Assembly (NCBI GenBank): GCA_040219575.1
Contig: JAVJSD010000119.1
Coordinates: 62,001-126,000 of the forward strand
Direction: 5' to 3'
Source: JAVJSD01 sp040219575
GTDB taxonomy: Bacteria; Planctomycetota; Planctomycetia; Pirellulales; Pirellulaceae
DNA: 64,000 nucleotides
Numbering within the stretch: the stretch's first letter is position 1; every line of letters begins with the position of its first letter. Position numbers and translations under genes: made by a program. The notes beneath the pieces were generated by a model that saw nothing but the letters and a program-made list of their open reading frames with translations, had not been told where the DNA came from and did no database searches. Positions 54,406-62,759 of the stretch are shown here, piece by piece.

Positions 54406-55938
54406 ATGTCGCAAGCGAAACGCTTGTCGCTTTCGCCGATGGATTTGGCTCGCGCACTGATTCGTCACAAGGGAAAGGCCTTTCTGTTCTTCCTGCTGGT
54501 GATGAGCGGCGCGGTGGCGGCGATCCTGCTGATGCAGCCGCGATACATGTCGGAGGCGAAGCTGTTCGTGCGTCTGGGGCGTGAAAGTGTGACGCTCGAT
54601 CCGACGGCCACGACAGGGCAAACGGTCAGCATCTCCGAATCGCGGGAAGTGGAAATCAATTCGATCATCGAAATCCTGCGGAGCCGCGCGGTCGCCGAGA
54701 AGGTGGTCGAGAAGCTGACGCCCGAGCGCATTCTCGGCGGCAAACCTTCAACCGCGGCGGTCACGACCGTCTCGCTGCCCGCCGATGCGGCGCCTTCAGT
54801 GACAAGCGTCTCCAAAGCAAAACTGCAGGAAGACGCCGTGACGGAAGTCGACGATTCGCTGCAGGTTTACGCCCCCAAGCGAACGACGGTCATCTCGCTG
54901 GCCTACGAGGCCGACTCGCCCGAACTGGCCCAACTGGTCACCAACACCGTGATCGAAGTGTACCTGTCCGAGCACGCGCGAATCCATCGTACGGCGGGTT
55001 CCCATGACTTCTTCGTCGAGCAGGAAAAGTTGCTGCGCGAGAAACTCGACCGGGCGAACGCCGATCTGCGTGACGCCAAGAACGAAACGGGGCTCGGTTC
55101 GATCGAAGGCCGCCGGGAGACCCTGCAGGCGATGTTGGGGAGCATCGAGTCGCAGATCGCCACCACCGAGGGCGAAGTCGCCGCGGCCCGCGCGAAATCG
55201 ACGCGGCTCGACGAGACCGTGACGCTGCTGCCGCAACGCATGAACGTGCAAGAGGTCACCGGCATCGCCAATGCGGCGGCCGATCGGATGCGAGAAATCC
55301 TCTACCAGCTCGAACTCGAGGAGCGCGACCTGCGTTCGAAGTACACCGACGATCACCCGCAGGTCGTCGCCAAGCGCCAGCAGTTGGAGGAAGCGCGACG
55401 CATTCACTCCGATCAGGCGCCGGAGCGCAAGGAGAACACCAACGCCGTCAACCCAAACCGGCAGCAGCTCGAGTTCCAATTGCTGGCCGAGCAAGCGGTC
55501 AGCGCCTCGCTGTTGGCGAAGCTCGACGAGCTGAAGACGCAGCGCGACCTGGTGCTCGACGAATTGAAATCGCTCAACCACGCCGAGATCAAGATTCACG
55601 ATCTGGAGCGCGAATCGCAATTGCTCGACGCGAACTATCGCAGCTACGCGGAGAAGCTGGAGCAGGCCCGCATCGACGACGCCCTGGAGCAGGTCCGCAT
55701 CTCGAATGTGAATGTGGTGCAGGAAGCCAGCTACATGGCCGACCCGGTCAAGCCGCAGAAGGCGTTGATCCTGGCGCTCGGGCTGGCGGTGGCGATGTTC
55801 GGCACGCTGACGATCGCCCTGTCGGCCGACTACCTCGATCCCTCGTTGCGGAGCAGCGACGAGGTGGAAGAGCAACTCGAGCTTCCCGTGTTGGTGTCGG
55901 TGCCTCGCGTGTCGGGGCGTGGGGCCTTGATCAGTTAG
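54406..55938 (+). CDS. Polysaccharide chain-length/export protein (Wzz/GumC type)
   Basis: A 510-residue inner-membrane protein. The first helix (FLFFLLVMSGAVAAILLMQP) and the last (ALILALGLAVAMFGTLTIAL, about 445-465) flank a large periplasmic region with coiled coils (QEKLLREKLDRANADLRDAK, LEERDLRSKYTDDHPQVVAK) and the GNVR-like ESQLLDANYRSYAEKLEQAR before the second helix. This is the layout of GumC and Wzc N-terminal parts. It lacks the kinase domain, which is encoded separately at 56019. GGGAG precedes the start. First gene of the polysaccharide operon. Confidence 0.9.
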   Translation: MSQAKRLSLSPMDLARALIRHKGKAFLFFLLVMSGAVAAILLMQPRYMSEAKLFVRLGRESVTLDPTATTGQTVSISESREVEINSIIEILRSRAVAEKVVEKLTPERILGGKPSTAAVTTVSLPADAAPSVTSVSKAKLQEDAVTEVDDSLQVYAPKRTTVISLAYEADSPELAQLVTNTVIEVYLSEHARIHRTAGSHDFFVEQEKLLREKLDRANADLRDAKNETGLGSIEGRRETLQAMLGSIESQIATTEGEVAAARAKSTRLDETVTLLPQRMNVQEVTGIANAAADRMREILYQLELEERDLRSKYTDDHPQVVAKRQQLEEARRIHSDQAPERKENTNAVNPNRQQLEFQLLAEQAVSASLLAKLDELKTQRDLVLDELKSLNHAEIKIHDLERESQLLDANYRSYAEKLEQARIDDALEQVRISNVNVVQEASYMADPVKPQKALILALGLAVAMFGTLTIALSADYLDPSLRSSDEVEEQLELPVLVSVPRVSGRGALIS

Positions 55939-56018
55939 AAACACTCCACCGGCGGACGAGCAGCGGAACAGCCGTCGTCGGTCCAACTCCTCCCCCAGTA
56001 CTCTCGAAGCGAGGCGCC

Positions 56019-56657
56019 ATGATTCGGCAAACGACAACGCCCTCCGCGGCCAGCGCGCCGCGGCATCGACTGAGCGGCCATTACGAGGCGCTGTTTCGGC
56101 AGTTGCGTTTTCTCCAGGGAGGCGCAGCGCCGCCCCGCACGGTCGGCGTCACCAGTTGCAAGTCGGGCGAGGGGGTCAGCACGGTGGCGGTGAATCTGGC
56201 GATCTGCGGAGCCGGCAGTGGTTGCCGCATTCTGCTGGTCGACGCCAACACCATGTCGCCCTCGCTGGCGCGGACGTTGCTGGTCGCGCCGCGGCCCGGT
56301 CTGGCCGACCTGCTTTCCGGCGAGGCCGCCCTCGAGGAGTGCATCCGACCGACGACGACCGAGCGGCTCTCGATCCTGCCCGCCGGTCCGCTGTCGGCCG
56401 CCGACCGGGCCGACTTCGATTGGTCGCGTCTGGAGGAGATCATCGCCCAGGTTTCCTCCGATTACGAACTGGTGATTTTCGATCTGCCGCCGGTCGAGGC
56501 CTTGAGCCCCTGCCTGGTGGTGGCGTCCTTGCTGGACGGCGTATTGCTGGTGGTCGAGGCCGAACGCACGGGGAGCGACGCGGCGCTGCGCAGCAAACGT
56601 CAACTCTGCGCGGCCGACGCCAAAATGCTGGGCGTGGTGCTGAACAAGGGCCGCTAG
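56019..56657 (+). CDS. CpsD/BY-kinase-like ATPase with altered P-loop
   Basis: A 212-residue protein matching the cytoplasmic BY-kinase (CpsD, Wzc-C) fold: GVTSCKSGEGVSTVAVNLA (residues 43-61) in the Walker A position, ILLVDANT for Walker A prime, YELVIFDLPPVEA for Walker B, and VLLVVEAERT. Two differences are clear. The P-loop Lys expected before Ser-Thr is Val, and the C-terminus ends at NKGR with no tyrosine cluster, the usual autophosphorylation tail. It may bind nucleotide weakly or regulate the chain-length protein without kinase activity. The stop is three bases before the next start. Confidence 0.85.
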   Translation: MIRQTTTPSAASAPRHRLSGHYEALFRQLRFLQGGAAPPRTVGVTSCKSGEGVSTVAVNLAICGAGSGCRILLVDANTMSPSLARTLLVAPRPGLADLLSGEAALEECIRPTTTERLSILPAGPLSAADRADFDWSRLEEIIAQVSSDYELVIFDLPPVEALSPCLVVASLLDGVLLVVEAERTGSDAALRSKRQLCAADAKMLGVVLNKGR

Positions 56658-56660
56658 TCG

Positions 56661-57863
56661 ATGGGAATCGGACGTTTGATACGGCGGATGCTGGGCGACC
56701 AGTTCGACGCCTCAGGTCTGCTCTCGCCCGACGAGTTGCACGCGCTGCTGGCGCGCGAGCGAATGCGCAGCGACCGCAGCGGCGCGACGTTTTCGCTGGC
56801 CGCCTTCTCGATCGAGGCGGACGACCGCCAACTCGGCGAGGACACGCTGACCCGGTTGATGCAGCGCCGGCTGCGGGCCATCGACGACGTCGGCCGCCTC
56901 GCCGACGGTCGCCTGGCGGCCGTGTTGCCGGAGACCGACGGCGACGGCGCGTGGTCGCTGGTCGATGAACTCGCCGCGCTGTACTCCCAGTACCACCGGC
57001 CTCTGGAGTGCGAAATCTACTGCTATCCTGCAAGCAGCGGCGAGGACGAAACGCCGCCGACGTCTGACGACGAGCCGACCCACGACGAGTCGATGCACGA
57101 CGAGCCGACCCACGGGGAGCCGATGCAGGGCGACGAGGCCCCTTCGCCGGGCGACTCGACCGGCGCCGGCGATCAACCGGCCGAGCGCCGCCGCCGGCGA
57201 GGATCGTCGCCTCGCGAAGCGACGTCGCAGCGTCCCTGGCGGCCGCTCGAAATCCTGTTCGTCCAACGGATGCCGTGGTGGAAGCGGACGATCGATGTCG
57301 TCGGCGCGTCGACGTTATTGGTGTTGACGTCGCCGCTGATGGCGGCGGCCGCGCTGGCGATCAAGCTGACGTCGCGCGGACCGGTGCTGTTCGCACAGGC
57401 CCGCGACGGACTCGCCGGCCGGCCGTTCATCATGTACAAGCTGCGAACGATGAGCGTCGACGCCGAGCAGCGCAAGGCGGCGCTGCGTCAGTTCAGCGAA
57501 CAAGACGGCCCGGCGTTCAAAATGACGCACGATCCGCGCGTGACGCGCGTGGGACGCATCCTGCGGGCGACCAGCATCGACGAGCTGCCGCAACTATGGA
57601 ACGTGCTGCGGGGCGACATGTCGCTGGTCGGCCCGCGTCCGTTGCCGGTCGAGGAATCCGCCGGCTGCGAGCCATGGCAACGCCGCCGATTGGACGTCAC
57701 GCCGGGGCTGACCTGCACGTGGCAAGTCTCGGGACGGTCGCTGGTTTCGTTCGCCGACTGGGTGCGGATGGACCTCCGCTATGCGCAGCGTCGCACGTTG
57801 CCGCATGATTTGAAGCTGCTGCTGCTGACGCCCCCCGCACTGCTGCTGCGCCGCGGCAAATAG
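56661..57863 (+). CDS. Degenerate GGDEF-like domain fused to sugar transferase
   Basis: A 400-residue protein. Residues 205-395 form a bacterial sugar transferase: one membrane segment (VGASTLLVLTSPLMAAAALA), GPVLFAQARDGLAGRPFIMY KLRTM, and TSIDELPQLWNVLRGDMSLV with catalytic Asp307-Glu308, then GPRPLPVEE. This enzyme attaches the first sugar phosphate to undecaprenyl phosphate. Residues 20-120 (LLSPDELHALLARERMRSDR, then RRLRAIDDVGRLADGRLAAV) have the pattern of a GGDEF domain with the signature replaced by LADGR. The linker (136-160) contains DEPTHDESMH-type repeats encoded by 15-bp DNA units. The C-terminal SGRSLVSFADWV and LKLLLLTPPALL match the family. Confidence 0.88.
   Translation: MGIGRLIRRMLGDQFDASGLLSPDELHALLARERMRSDRSGATFSLAAFSIEADDRQLGEDTLTRLMQRRLRAIDDVGRLADGRLAAVLPETDGDGAWSLVDELAALYSQYHRPLECEIYCYPASSGEDETPPTSDDEPTHDESMHDEPTHGEPMQGDEAPSPGDSTGAGDQPAERRRRRGSSPREATSQRPWRPLEILFVQRMPWWKRTIDVVGASTLLVLTSPLMAAAALAIKLTSRGPVLFAQARDGLAGRPFIMYKLRTMSVDAEQRKAALRQFSEQDGPAFKMTHDPRVTRVGRILRATSIDELPQLWNVLRGDMSLVGPRPLPVEESAGCEPWQRRRLDVTPGLTCTWQVSGRSLVSFADWVRMDLRYAQRRTLPHDLKLLLLTPPALLLRRGK
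57069..57131 (+). repeat. 15-bp in-frame tandem repeat in the sugar-transferase linker
   Basis: Units of GACGAGCCGACCCAC type, four imperfect copies, encoding DEPTH/DESMH/DEPTH/GEPMQ. Confidence 0.75.
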
Positions 57864-57895
57864 AAGATTGCACGCCGTCCTGAGCCCTTCCCGCG

Positions 57896-58702
57896 ATGAT
57901 CGATCGAGGCAAACACAACGTCCTGGGCATTCGCATCGACGCCGTCGACTACGAGGCGGCCGTCGAGCAGATCGCCCGCGCCGCCGCCGCGCGGCATCCG
58001 ATGGCGGTGTCGGCCTTGGCCGTGCACGGGCTGATGACTGGCGTGCTCGACCCGCCGCACAGCTACCGGCTGAATTCCTTCGAACTGCTCGTGCCGGACG
58101 GACAGCCGGTCCGCTGGGCGCTCAATCGTTTGCACGGCGTGCAGCTTGGCGAGCGCGTGTACGGCCCCAACCTGATGCTGGAGATCTGCCGCCGCGCCGC
58201 CGGCGACGGCCTGCCGGTGTTGTTCTACGGCGGCAGCGCCGATCTGCTCGAAGCGCTCACCGAGCGACTGCTCGAGCGGTTCCCCGGCCTGCAGATCGCG
58301 GGCGCCATGCCGTCGCAGTTTCGTCGCCTGACGCCGGCCGAGCGCGATCGCACGGTGGCGGAGATCCGGGCGACCGAAGCGGCGATTACCTTCGTGGGCC
58401 TGGGCTGTCCGCGCCAGGAAGTGTTCGCCTACGAGTTCCGCCGCGCGCTCTCGATGCCGCTGATCGCCGTCGGCGCCGCGTTCGCGTTTCACGCGGGGCG
58501 ACTGCCGCAAGCGCCGGACTACCTGCAGCGCCGAGGACTGGAGTGGTTCTACCGCTTGGTGCAGGAGCCGAACCGACTGTGGCGGCGCTACCTGCTGTTG
58601 AATCCGCTGTACCTCAGCCTGCTCTCGCTGCAACTGACCGGCCTGCGGCAATTTGATCCGCATCGGACCCTGCCGCCGGACGAAGAGATTCTGTACGGGT
58701 AG
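57896..58702 (+). CDS. WecG/TagA/CpsF-family glycosyltransferase
   Basis: A 268-residue enzyme of glycosyltransferase family 26, which adds the second sugar (in known cases N-acetylmannosamine or its uronic acid, or glucosyl) to a lipid-linked sugar. Motifs: VLGIRIDAVDYEAAVEQI, FELLVPDGQPVRWALN, RVYGPNLMLEICR, VLFYGGSADLLEAL, ITFVGLGCPRQEVFAYEFRR and VGAAFAFHAGRLPQAPDYLQ RRGLEW. All are in the standard order and length. It is the last gene of the operon begun at 54406, 32 bp after the sugar transferase. Heptad array H4 follows 16 bp after its stop. Confidence 0.92.
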   Translation: MIDRGKHNVLGIRIDAVDYEAAVEQIARAAAARHPMAVSALAVHGLMTGVLDPPHSYRLNSFELLVPDGQPVRWALNRLHGVQLGERVYGPNLMLEICRRAAGDGLPVLFYGGSADLLEALTERLLERFPGLQIAGAMPSQFRRLTPAERDRTVAEIRATEAAITFVGLGCPRQEVFAYEFRRALSMPLIAVGAAFAFHAGRLPQAPDYLQRRGLEWFYRLVQEPNRLWRRYLLLNPLYLSLLSLQLTGLRQFDPHRTLPPDEEILYG

Positions 58703-58718
58703 GCGGGAGGTGTAGCAA

Positions 58719-58753
58719 GGTAAAGGGTAAAAGGTAAAAGGTAAAAGGTAAAC
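58719..58753 (+). repeat. Heptad array H4 after the wecG-type gene
   Basis: Five heptads GGTAAAR/GGTAAAC in the mRNA direction, 16 bp after the stop codon. Confidence 0.88.
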
Positions 58754-58828
58754 GTGCTGGAGCCGTGCGAAGTGAGACGGACGACTACGGACGTCCGGCA
58801 TGGTGCTGCGTTAGGGCCTGGTGTTTGA

Positions 58829-58901
58829 GTAGCCGAACTCGTGAGAGTTCGGGGAGTTGTCACCAAGATCGCGCCTTCAGAAGTCTCACGACTTCTGCTA
58901 C
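58829..58901. repeat. Palindromic repeat family C, copy C3
   Basis: GTAGCCGAACTCGTGAGAGT then TCGG on the left; CAGAAGTCTCACGACTTCTG then CTAC on the right. It is made of two adjacent small hairpins rather than one. Confidence 0.8.
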
Positions 58902-58926
58902 GTCGGGTCTTGCGTTTGACACAGCG

Positions 58927-60612
58927 TTAGAGCTGCAGCACTTGCCGCGCTTGCGACACAACTTGCCGCAGGCAGCCTTTCTCGAAGGGGCTGGTCAGCC
59001 CGGCCGATTTCGCCAGTTCCTGGAACGGCGCTTCACCGCCGCGGCGGCAGAGTGCGACATAGTCGCGCATCGTCGCGTTTGCATCCTGTTGCGAACGAAC
59101 CCAGAACTGCAACGCACAGGTGAGGGCCAGCGTGTAGTCGATGTAGTAGAACGGCGACAGGTAGATGTGCCGTTGCAACTGCCAGATGCCGCCGTCGCAG
59201 GCGTGGGGGATGCCGCCGTAATCGCGCCACGGCAGGTAGGTCCGCTCCATCTCCTGCCACATTGCATGCCGCTGTGCCGGCGACGCCGAGGGCGAGGCGT
59301 ACACCAGGTGCTGGAAGTGATCGACCGCCACGCCGTACGGCAAAAAGAGCAGCGACTGCGTGAGGTGAATCCGGCGGAAGCGCTCGGCGGCGTCGCCGAA
59401 GAACTTCTCCATCTGCGGCCAGGTGAGAAACTCCAGGCCCATCGAGTGGATCTCGCAAGACTCGTACGTCGGCCACAGGTACTCGAACAACTGCTGGCCG
59501 CGGCTCTCGTAGCATTGGAAGGCGTGGCCGATCTCGTGCGTGAAGACCTCGACGTCGCCCTTGGTGCCGTTGAAGTTGGCGAAGATGTAAGGGAAACCGT
59601 ACGACGGGAAGGAGGTGCAGAAGCCGCCGCCGGCTTTTCCGTCGCGATTCTTGAGATCGAGAAAGCCGCCTTCGTTCATCTGCCGGAAGAAGTCGCCCAG
59701 GCCGCCGCCCATCGCGTCGAACATCTCCTGTGCCCGGGCGAGCATCCAATCGTGATCGCCCAGGGGGGCGGGATTCCCTTGGGGATCGAACAGGAATTCG
59801 TCCCAGAACATCAGCCGATCGACGCCGAGCGCCGCGGCCTGCGCCTTTCGCAACTCCACCGCCAGCGGCACGACGTCTTCCCGCACCGCCGCGCGAAAAT
59901 TGTCGACGTCGTCGCGGTCGTAGTCGACGCGGCACATCTTCTTGTAGCCCAGGCCGATGTAGTCGTCGAAGCCCAGCTTGCCGGCCATGGCGTGGCGGAG
60001 CCGCACCTGCTGGTCGAAGACGCGGTCGAGCATATCGCGGTTGTCGGCGAACCACTGCCAGCGCATGGTCTCGGTCGTCCGCCGCACGTCGCGTCGGGGA
60101 TCTTCGCGAAACTTGCCCAGTCCCGACAGATTGTACGAGTCCCCTTCGAATTCGAACTGCGCCGCCGCCAACAGCTCGGTGTATTCCGCGCCGAGCTTGG
60201 CTTCCTGCACCATGTCGTGCTCGATGACGGGATCGTAGGTCGTGATCTCCGCCTCCCACAGCGCCAGCGCCTGCGGGCCGAAGTGCGCCTCGAACTCCGC
60301 GCGATGCGGACTTTCGACCAGCTTGCGCTTCATCCGCACGTCGAGCTCGGTGAACTTGGGCCGCAACTCGTCGGCCAGATCGCGATCGCGTTTGTACTGC
60401 TCGTTGCGCGTGTCCTGATTGAAGCGCAATTCGACCAGCGCGTCCCTCGTCTCACGGGTGCGGCGCAGCGCGTCCCACGTTCCGACCGCCTCGATCTGGG
60501 CCTCGGGCGTCGCCGCGCCTTCCAGCGCCGCTTCGCACTCGGCATGCTGTTTGGCGTACTGCGGGAAGTCCGGCGCGGGGGCGGTGATTTGATCGAAGTG
60601 AAGTTGGCTCAT
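58927..60612 (-). CDS. M3-family oligoendopeptidase (PepF-like)
   Basis: A 561-residue cytoplasmic zinc peptidase that cleaves oligopeptides. The zinc motif is HEIGHAFQCYES (His359, His363), with the third ligand Glu expected in YESCEIHSMGLEFLTWPQ. Upstream SFPSYGFPYIFANFNGTKGD VEVF is the substrate-binding region of M3 enzymes, and the last third (GGIWQLQRHIYLSPFYYIDY) has the Tyr pair near the active site. There is no signal peptide. Standard length. Single-gene unit, convergent with the polysaccharide operon and followed by repeat C3 and array H4. Confidence 0.92.
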   Translation of the reverse strand: MSQLHFDQITAPAPDFPQYAKQHAECEAALEGAATPEAQIEAVGTWDALRRTRETRDALVELRFNQDTRNEQYKRDRDLADELRPKFTELDVRMKRKLVESPHRAEFEAHFGPQALALWEAEITTYDPVIEHDMVQEAKLGAEYTELLAAAQFEFEGDSYNLSGLGKFREDPRRDVRRTTETMRWQWFADNRDMLDRVFDQQVRLRHAMAGKLGFDDYIGLGYKKMCRVDYDRDDVDNFRAAVREDVVPLAVELRKAQAAALGVDRLMFWDEFLFDPQGNPAPLGDHDWMLARAQEMFDAMGGGLGDFFRQMNEGGFLDLKNRDGKAGGGFCTSFPSYGFPYIFANFNGTKGDVEVFTHEIGHAFQCYESRGQQLFEYLWPTYESCEIHSMGLEFLTWPQMEKFFGDAAERFRRIHLTQSLLFLPYGVAVDHFQHLVYASPSASPAQRHAMWQEMERTYLPWRDYGGIPHACDGGIWQLQRHIYLSPFYYIDYTLALTCALQFWVRSQQDANATMRDYVALCRRGGEAPFQELAKSAGLTSPFEKGCLRQVVSQARQVLQL

Positions 60613-60642
60613 GGTGCAAATCGTATGCGGTTAAGAAGTGCT

Positions 60643-60892
60643 TCGTTTAACGGCAAGCCGCAGGCGTCGGCGGATCGTTCGATCAGCGCTTCCGGCCGAA
60701 AGAGCTTTGTGCGAAAGCGGTCGGCGATGTCTCGCGGGAAACCACGTTGGACCTCCGACTCGAGGGACGACAAATGGTTGCGTTGAGCACGACAACACGA
60801 GAGACGGTCGCGGAATATCCCGCGTACGCCGTCTCCTGCGGCTTGCCGTTCTAAACGAAGTTGAATCGGCATTGGCAAGGCAGGCCTCAATA
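60643..60892 (+). repeat. Dispersed repeat family B, copy B3 with a central insertion
   Basis: It starts CGTTTAACGGCAAGCCGCAG as in B4 and closes with CTGCGGCTTGCCGTTCTAAA, then CATTGGCAAGGCAGGCCTCA, the reverse of the B leader. The centre holds about 120 bp not present in B1 or B4, so the palindrome ends survive around inserted or rearranged DNA. Confidence 0.8.
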
Positions 60893-60921
60893 AGCGACTC
60901 CGCCAGGTTTCGTCGGCGGAA

Positions 60922-61311
60922 CTACGCCGTTTGGCTTTCGCCGGCGGGCGACGGCACGAGGGCCGGTTCTTCGCTCCACTCGAAGATCTGCTGCGATTGT
61001 GGGCCGAGCGGCGAGTGATTCGGGTCGAATCCCGAGAGTTCGAACACCTTTTGTTTGAACCACTCGTCGTACGCGCTGTCGGCCTGCTGGTACTCGCTGG
61101 CGGAGCGATCGACGTCGTCCACCTCCGTAGCCACAATCACCATCGGCCCGACCTCGGTGTGCTGCAGGTGCCACGTCTCCCGCCGCACGCCGATGCCCTG
61201 ATAAAACGACGCCGTCTCGTCTCGGCGCGCGTCGCGCACGTCGCGAATGAAGTCCGCCAGCTGCTGCTGTTTGCCCGGCAGCAGCGGGTACGCCCGAACG
61301 ATGGTCGCCAT
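60922..61311 (-). CDS. Small soluble protein, DUF6176/antibiotic-monooxygenase-like fold
   Basis: A 129-residue protein beginning MATIVRAYPLLPGKQQQLAD. The order beta strand, helix (ADFIRDVRDARRDETASFYQ), then a strand with HLQHTEVGPMVIVATEVDD suggests a dimeric alpha/beta (ferredoxin-like) fold, as in DUF6176 or monooxygenase-like proteins. No active-site residue can be named. AGGAG eight bases before the ATG. It stands alone between repeat B3 and a 421-bp spacer. Function unknown. Confidence 0.65.
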   Translation of the reverse strand: MATIVRAYPLLPGKQQQLADFIRDVRDARRDETASFYQGIGVRRETWHLQHTEVGPMVIVATEVDDVDRSASEYQQADSAYDEWFKQKVFELSGFDPNHSPLGPQSQQIFEWSEEPALVPSPAGESQTA

Positions 61312-61732
61312 GACAAGTCTCCTGGGTTGAGCGGTCCGTCCGCCATCCGCGGGCTGACTCTCCGCGGCTTGGCCTCTCGCCCTCAGTCTAGCAAATGGGC
61401 GCGGCTCACAGGCAAGCGAATTCCGTCGCCTACTTCGAATCTGAATCGGGACGTTCGCACGGGCCTGTTGGTCGTCTTTCCATCAACATGGGGGAGGTTC
61501 GCACCAATTCGTGTGTCGCCGACAAGCACGACGCGCGATCGAGTGAATTGCGGCGCAGAATCCCGCGAAGACTCACTTGCTTGCGCTGCGTGCTTGTATG
61601 TCGTTCCAAAAGCTCGAGATTCAACCTCTACCAGGGTGGATGGCTGCTGGACGCGCGAAGGAGCGGCAAGTTACGATCGCAGGTGTCACGCACGCACAAC
61701 CACGGCAACCTCTCTTCACGGGAACCCGCCTG
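61312..61732. other. Gene-free spacer, 421 bp
   Basis: Divergent spacer upstream of the DUF1080 gene. No repeat family from this window and no protein-like frame; promoter elements are not clear. Confidence 0.55.
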
Positions 61733-62533
61733 ATGAAATCGCTTTCCAAACTCGCTCTGCTGGTGGTCTCGTTGTCGGTTCTCGTCGCGCCGCTTTCGGC
61801 GCTGGCCGCGGACGAGAATCCGGACGGCGAGTGGATTCAACTGTTCAACGGCAAGAACCTCGACGGCTGGACGCCCAAAATCAAAGGCTATGCCGCCGGC
61901 GAAAACTTCGGCAATACATTCCGTGTCGAAGAGGGGCTGCTGAAGGTCGGCTATGAGAAGTACGACAACTTCGACGAGCGGTTCGGCCACCTGTTTTATC
62001 AAACGCCGTACTCGCACTACCGCCTGCGGGCGGAATACCGCTTTGTCGGCGATCAGGTTCCCGGCGGTCCCGGTTGGGCCACTCGCAACAGCGGCTTGAT
62101 GATTCACGGCGAGTCGCCCGAGGAGATGGAAAAGGACCAGAGCTTCCCCACGTCGATCGAGGTGCAGCTGTTGGGCGGCAACGGCAAGGACGAGCGCGCC
62201 AACGCCAATCTCTGCACGCCGGGCACGAACGTGGTGATGGGCGACAAACTGGTCACGCGGCACTGCACCAGCTCCACCTCGAAGACCTACCACGACGATC
62301 AGTGGGTGACGGTCGAAGTGGAGGTGCACGGCGACGGCGTGATCAAGCACATCCTGGACGGCGAGGTCGTGCTGTATTACAAGCAGCCGCAACTCGACGA
62401 CCGCGACGAGCACGCCAAACAGCTGATCGAGAAGAACGGCGGCAAGCTGCTCACCGGCGGCACCATCTCGCTGCAATCAGAAAGCCATCCCATCGAGTTC
62501 CGCAAGGTCGAACTGCGGGTCCTCGACAAGTAG
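61733..62533 (+). CDS. Secreted DUF1080 (3-keto-disaccharide hydrolase-like) protein
   Basis: A 266-residue exported protein (signal MKSLSKLALLVVSLSVLVAP, cleavage near ALAAD). The mature chain is one DUF1080 domain with a concanavalin/glucanase-like beta sandwich: WIQLFNGKNLDGWTPKI, HLFYQTPYSHYRLRAEYRFV, ATRNSGLMIHGESPEEMEK, TSIEVQLLGG, GGTISLQSESHPIEFRKVEL. Members cleave 3-keto-glycosides; the domain is greatly expanded in planctomycetes. The Asn-Ser-Gly and Glu-Val-Gln motifs are conserved. It follows a GGAACCCGCCTG leader. Acts in the periplasm or at the surface. Confidence 0.92.
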   Translation: MKSLSKLALLVVSLSVLVAPLSALAADENPDGEWIQLFNGKNLDGWTPKIKGYAAGENFGNTFRVEEGLLKVGYEKYDNFDERFGHLFYQTPYSHYRLRAEYRFVGDQVPGGPGWATRNSGLMIHGESPEEMEKDQSFPTSIEVQLLGGNGKDERANANLCTPGTNVVMGDKLVTRHCTSSTSKTYHDDQWVTVEVEVHGDGVIKHILDGEVVLYYKQPQLDDRDEHAKQLIEKNGGKLLTGGTISLQSESHPIEFRKVELRVLDK

Positions 62534-62581
62534 CCGCTAGCTGGAGCGCGGCGGTTTTAAATCGCCGCCGCACGACTTTCC

Positions 62582-62643
62582 GTAGCGGAACGCGCCAGAG
62601 TTCCGAAGCTTTCCGGCCTCGACGAAAGCTGGCGTTCGCCGTG
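62582..62643. repeat. Palindromic repeat family C, copy C4
   Basis: GTAGCGGAACGCGCCAGAGT then TCCGAAGCTTTC; the right side AAAGCTGGCGTTCGCCGTG is diverged. It lies 49 bp after the DUF1080 stop. Confidence 0.75.
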
Positions 62644-62759
62644 TAAAACTGCTCTGGAATCGGCCCGCCGGGGTGTGTTAGAACGTTGGGCGGCAAGGAT
62701 TGCCGGTGACGCTTTGTCGTCACGTCCCCGCACGTCGCCCCGCTTTCGAGGATTCAAGG

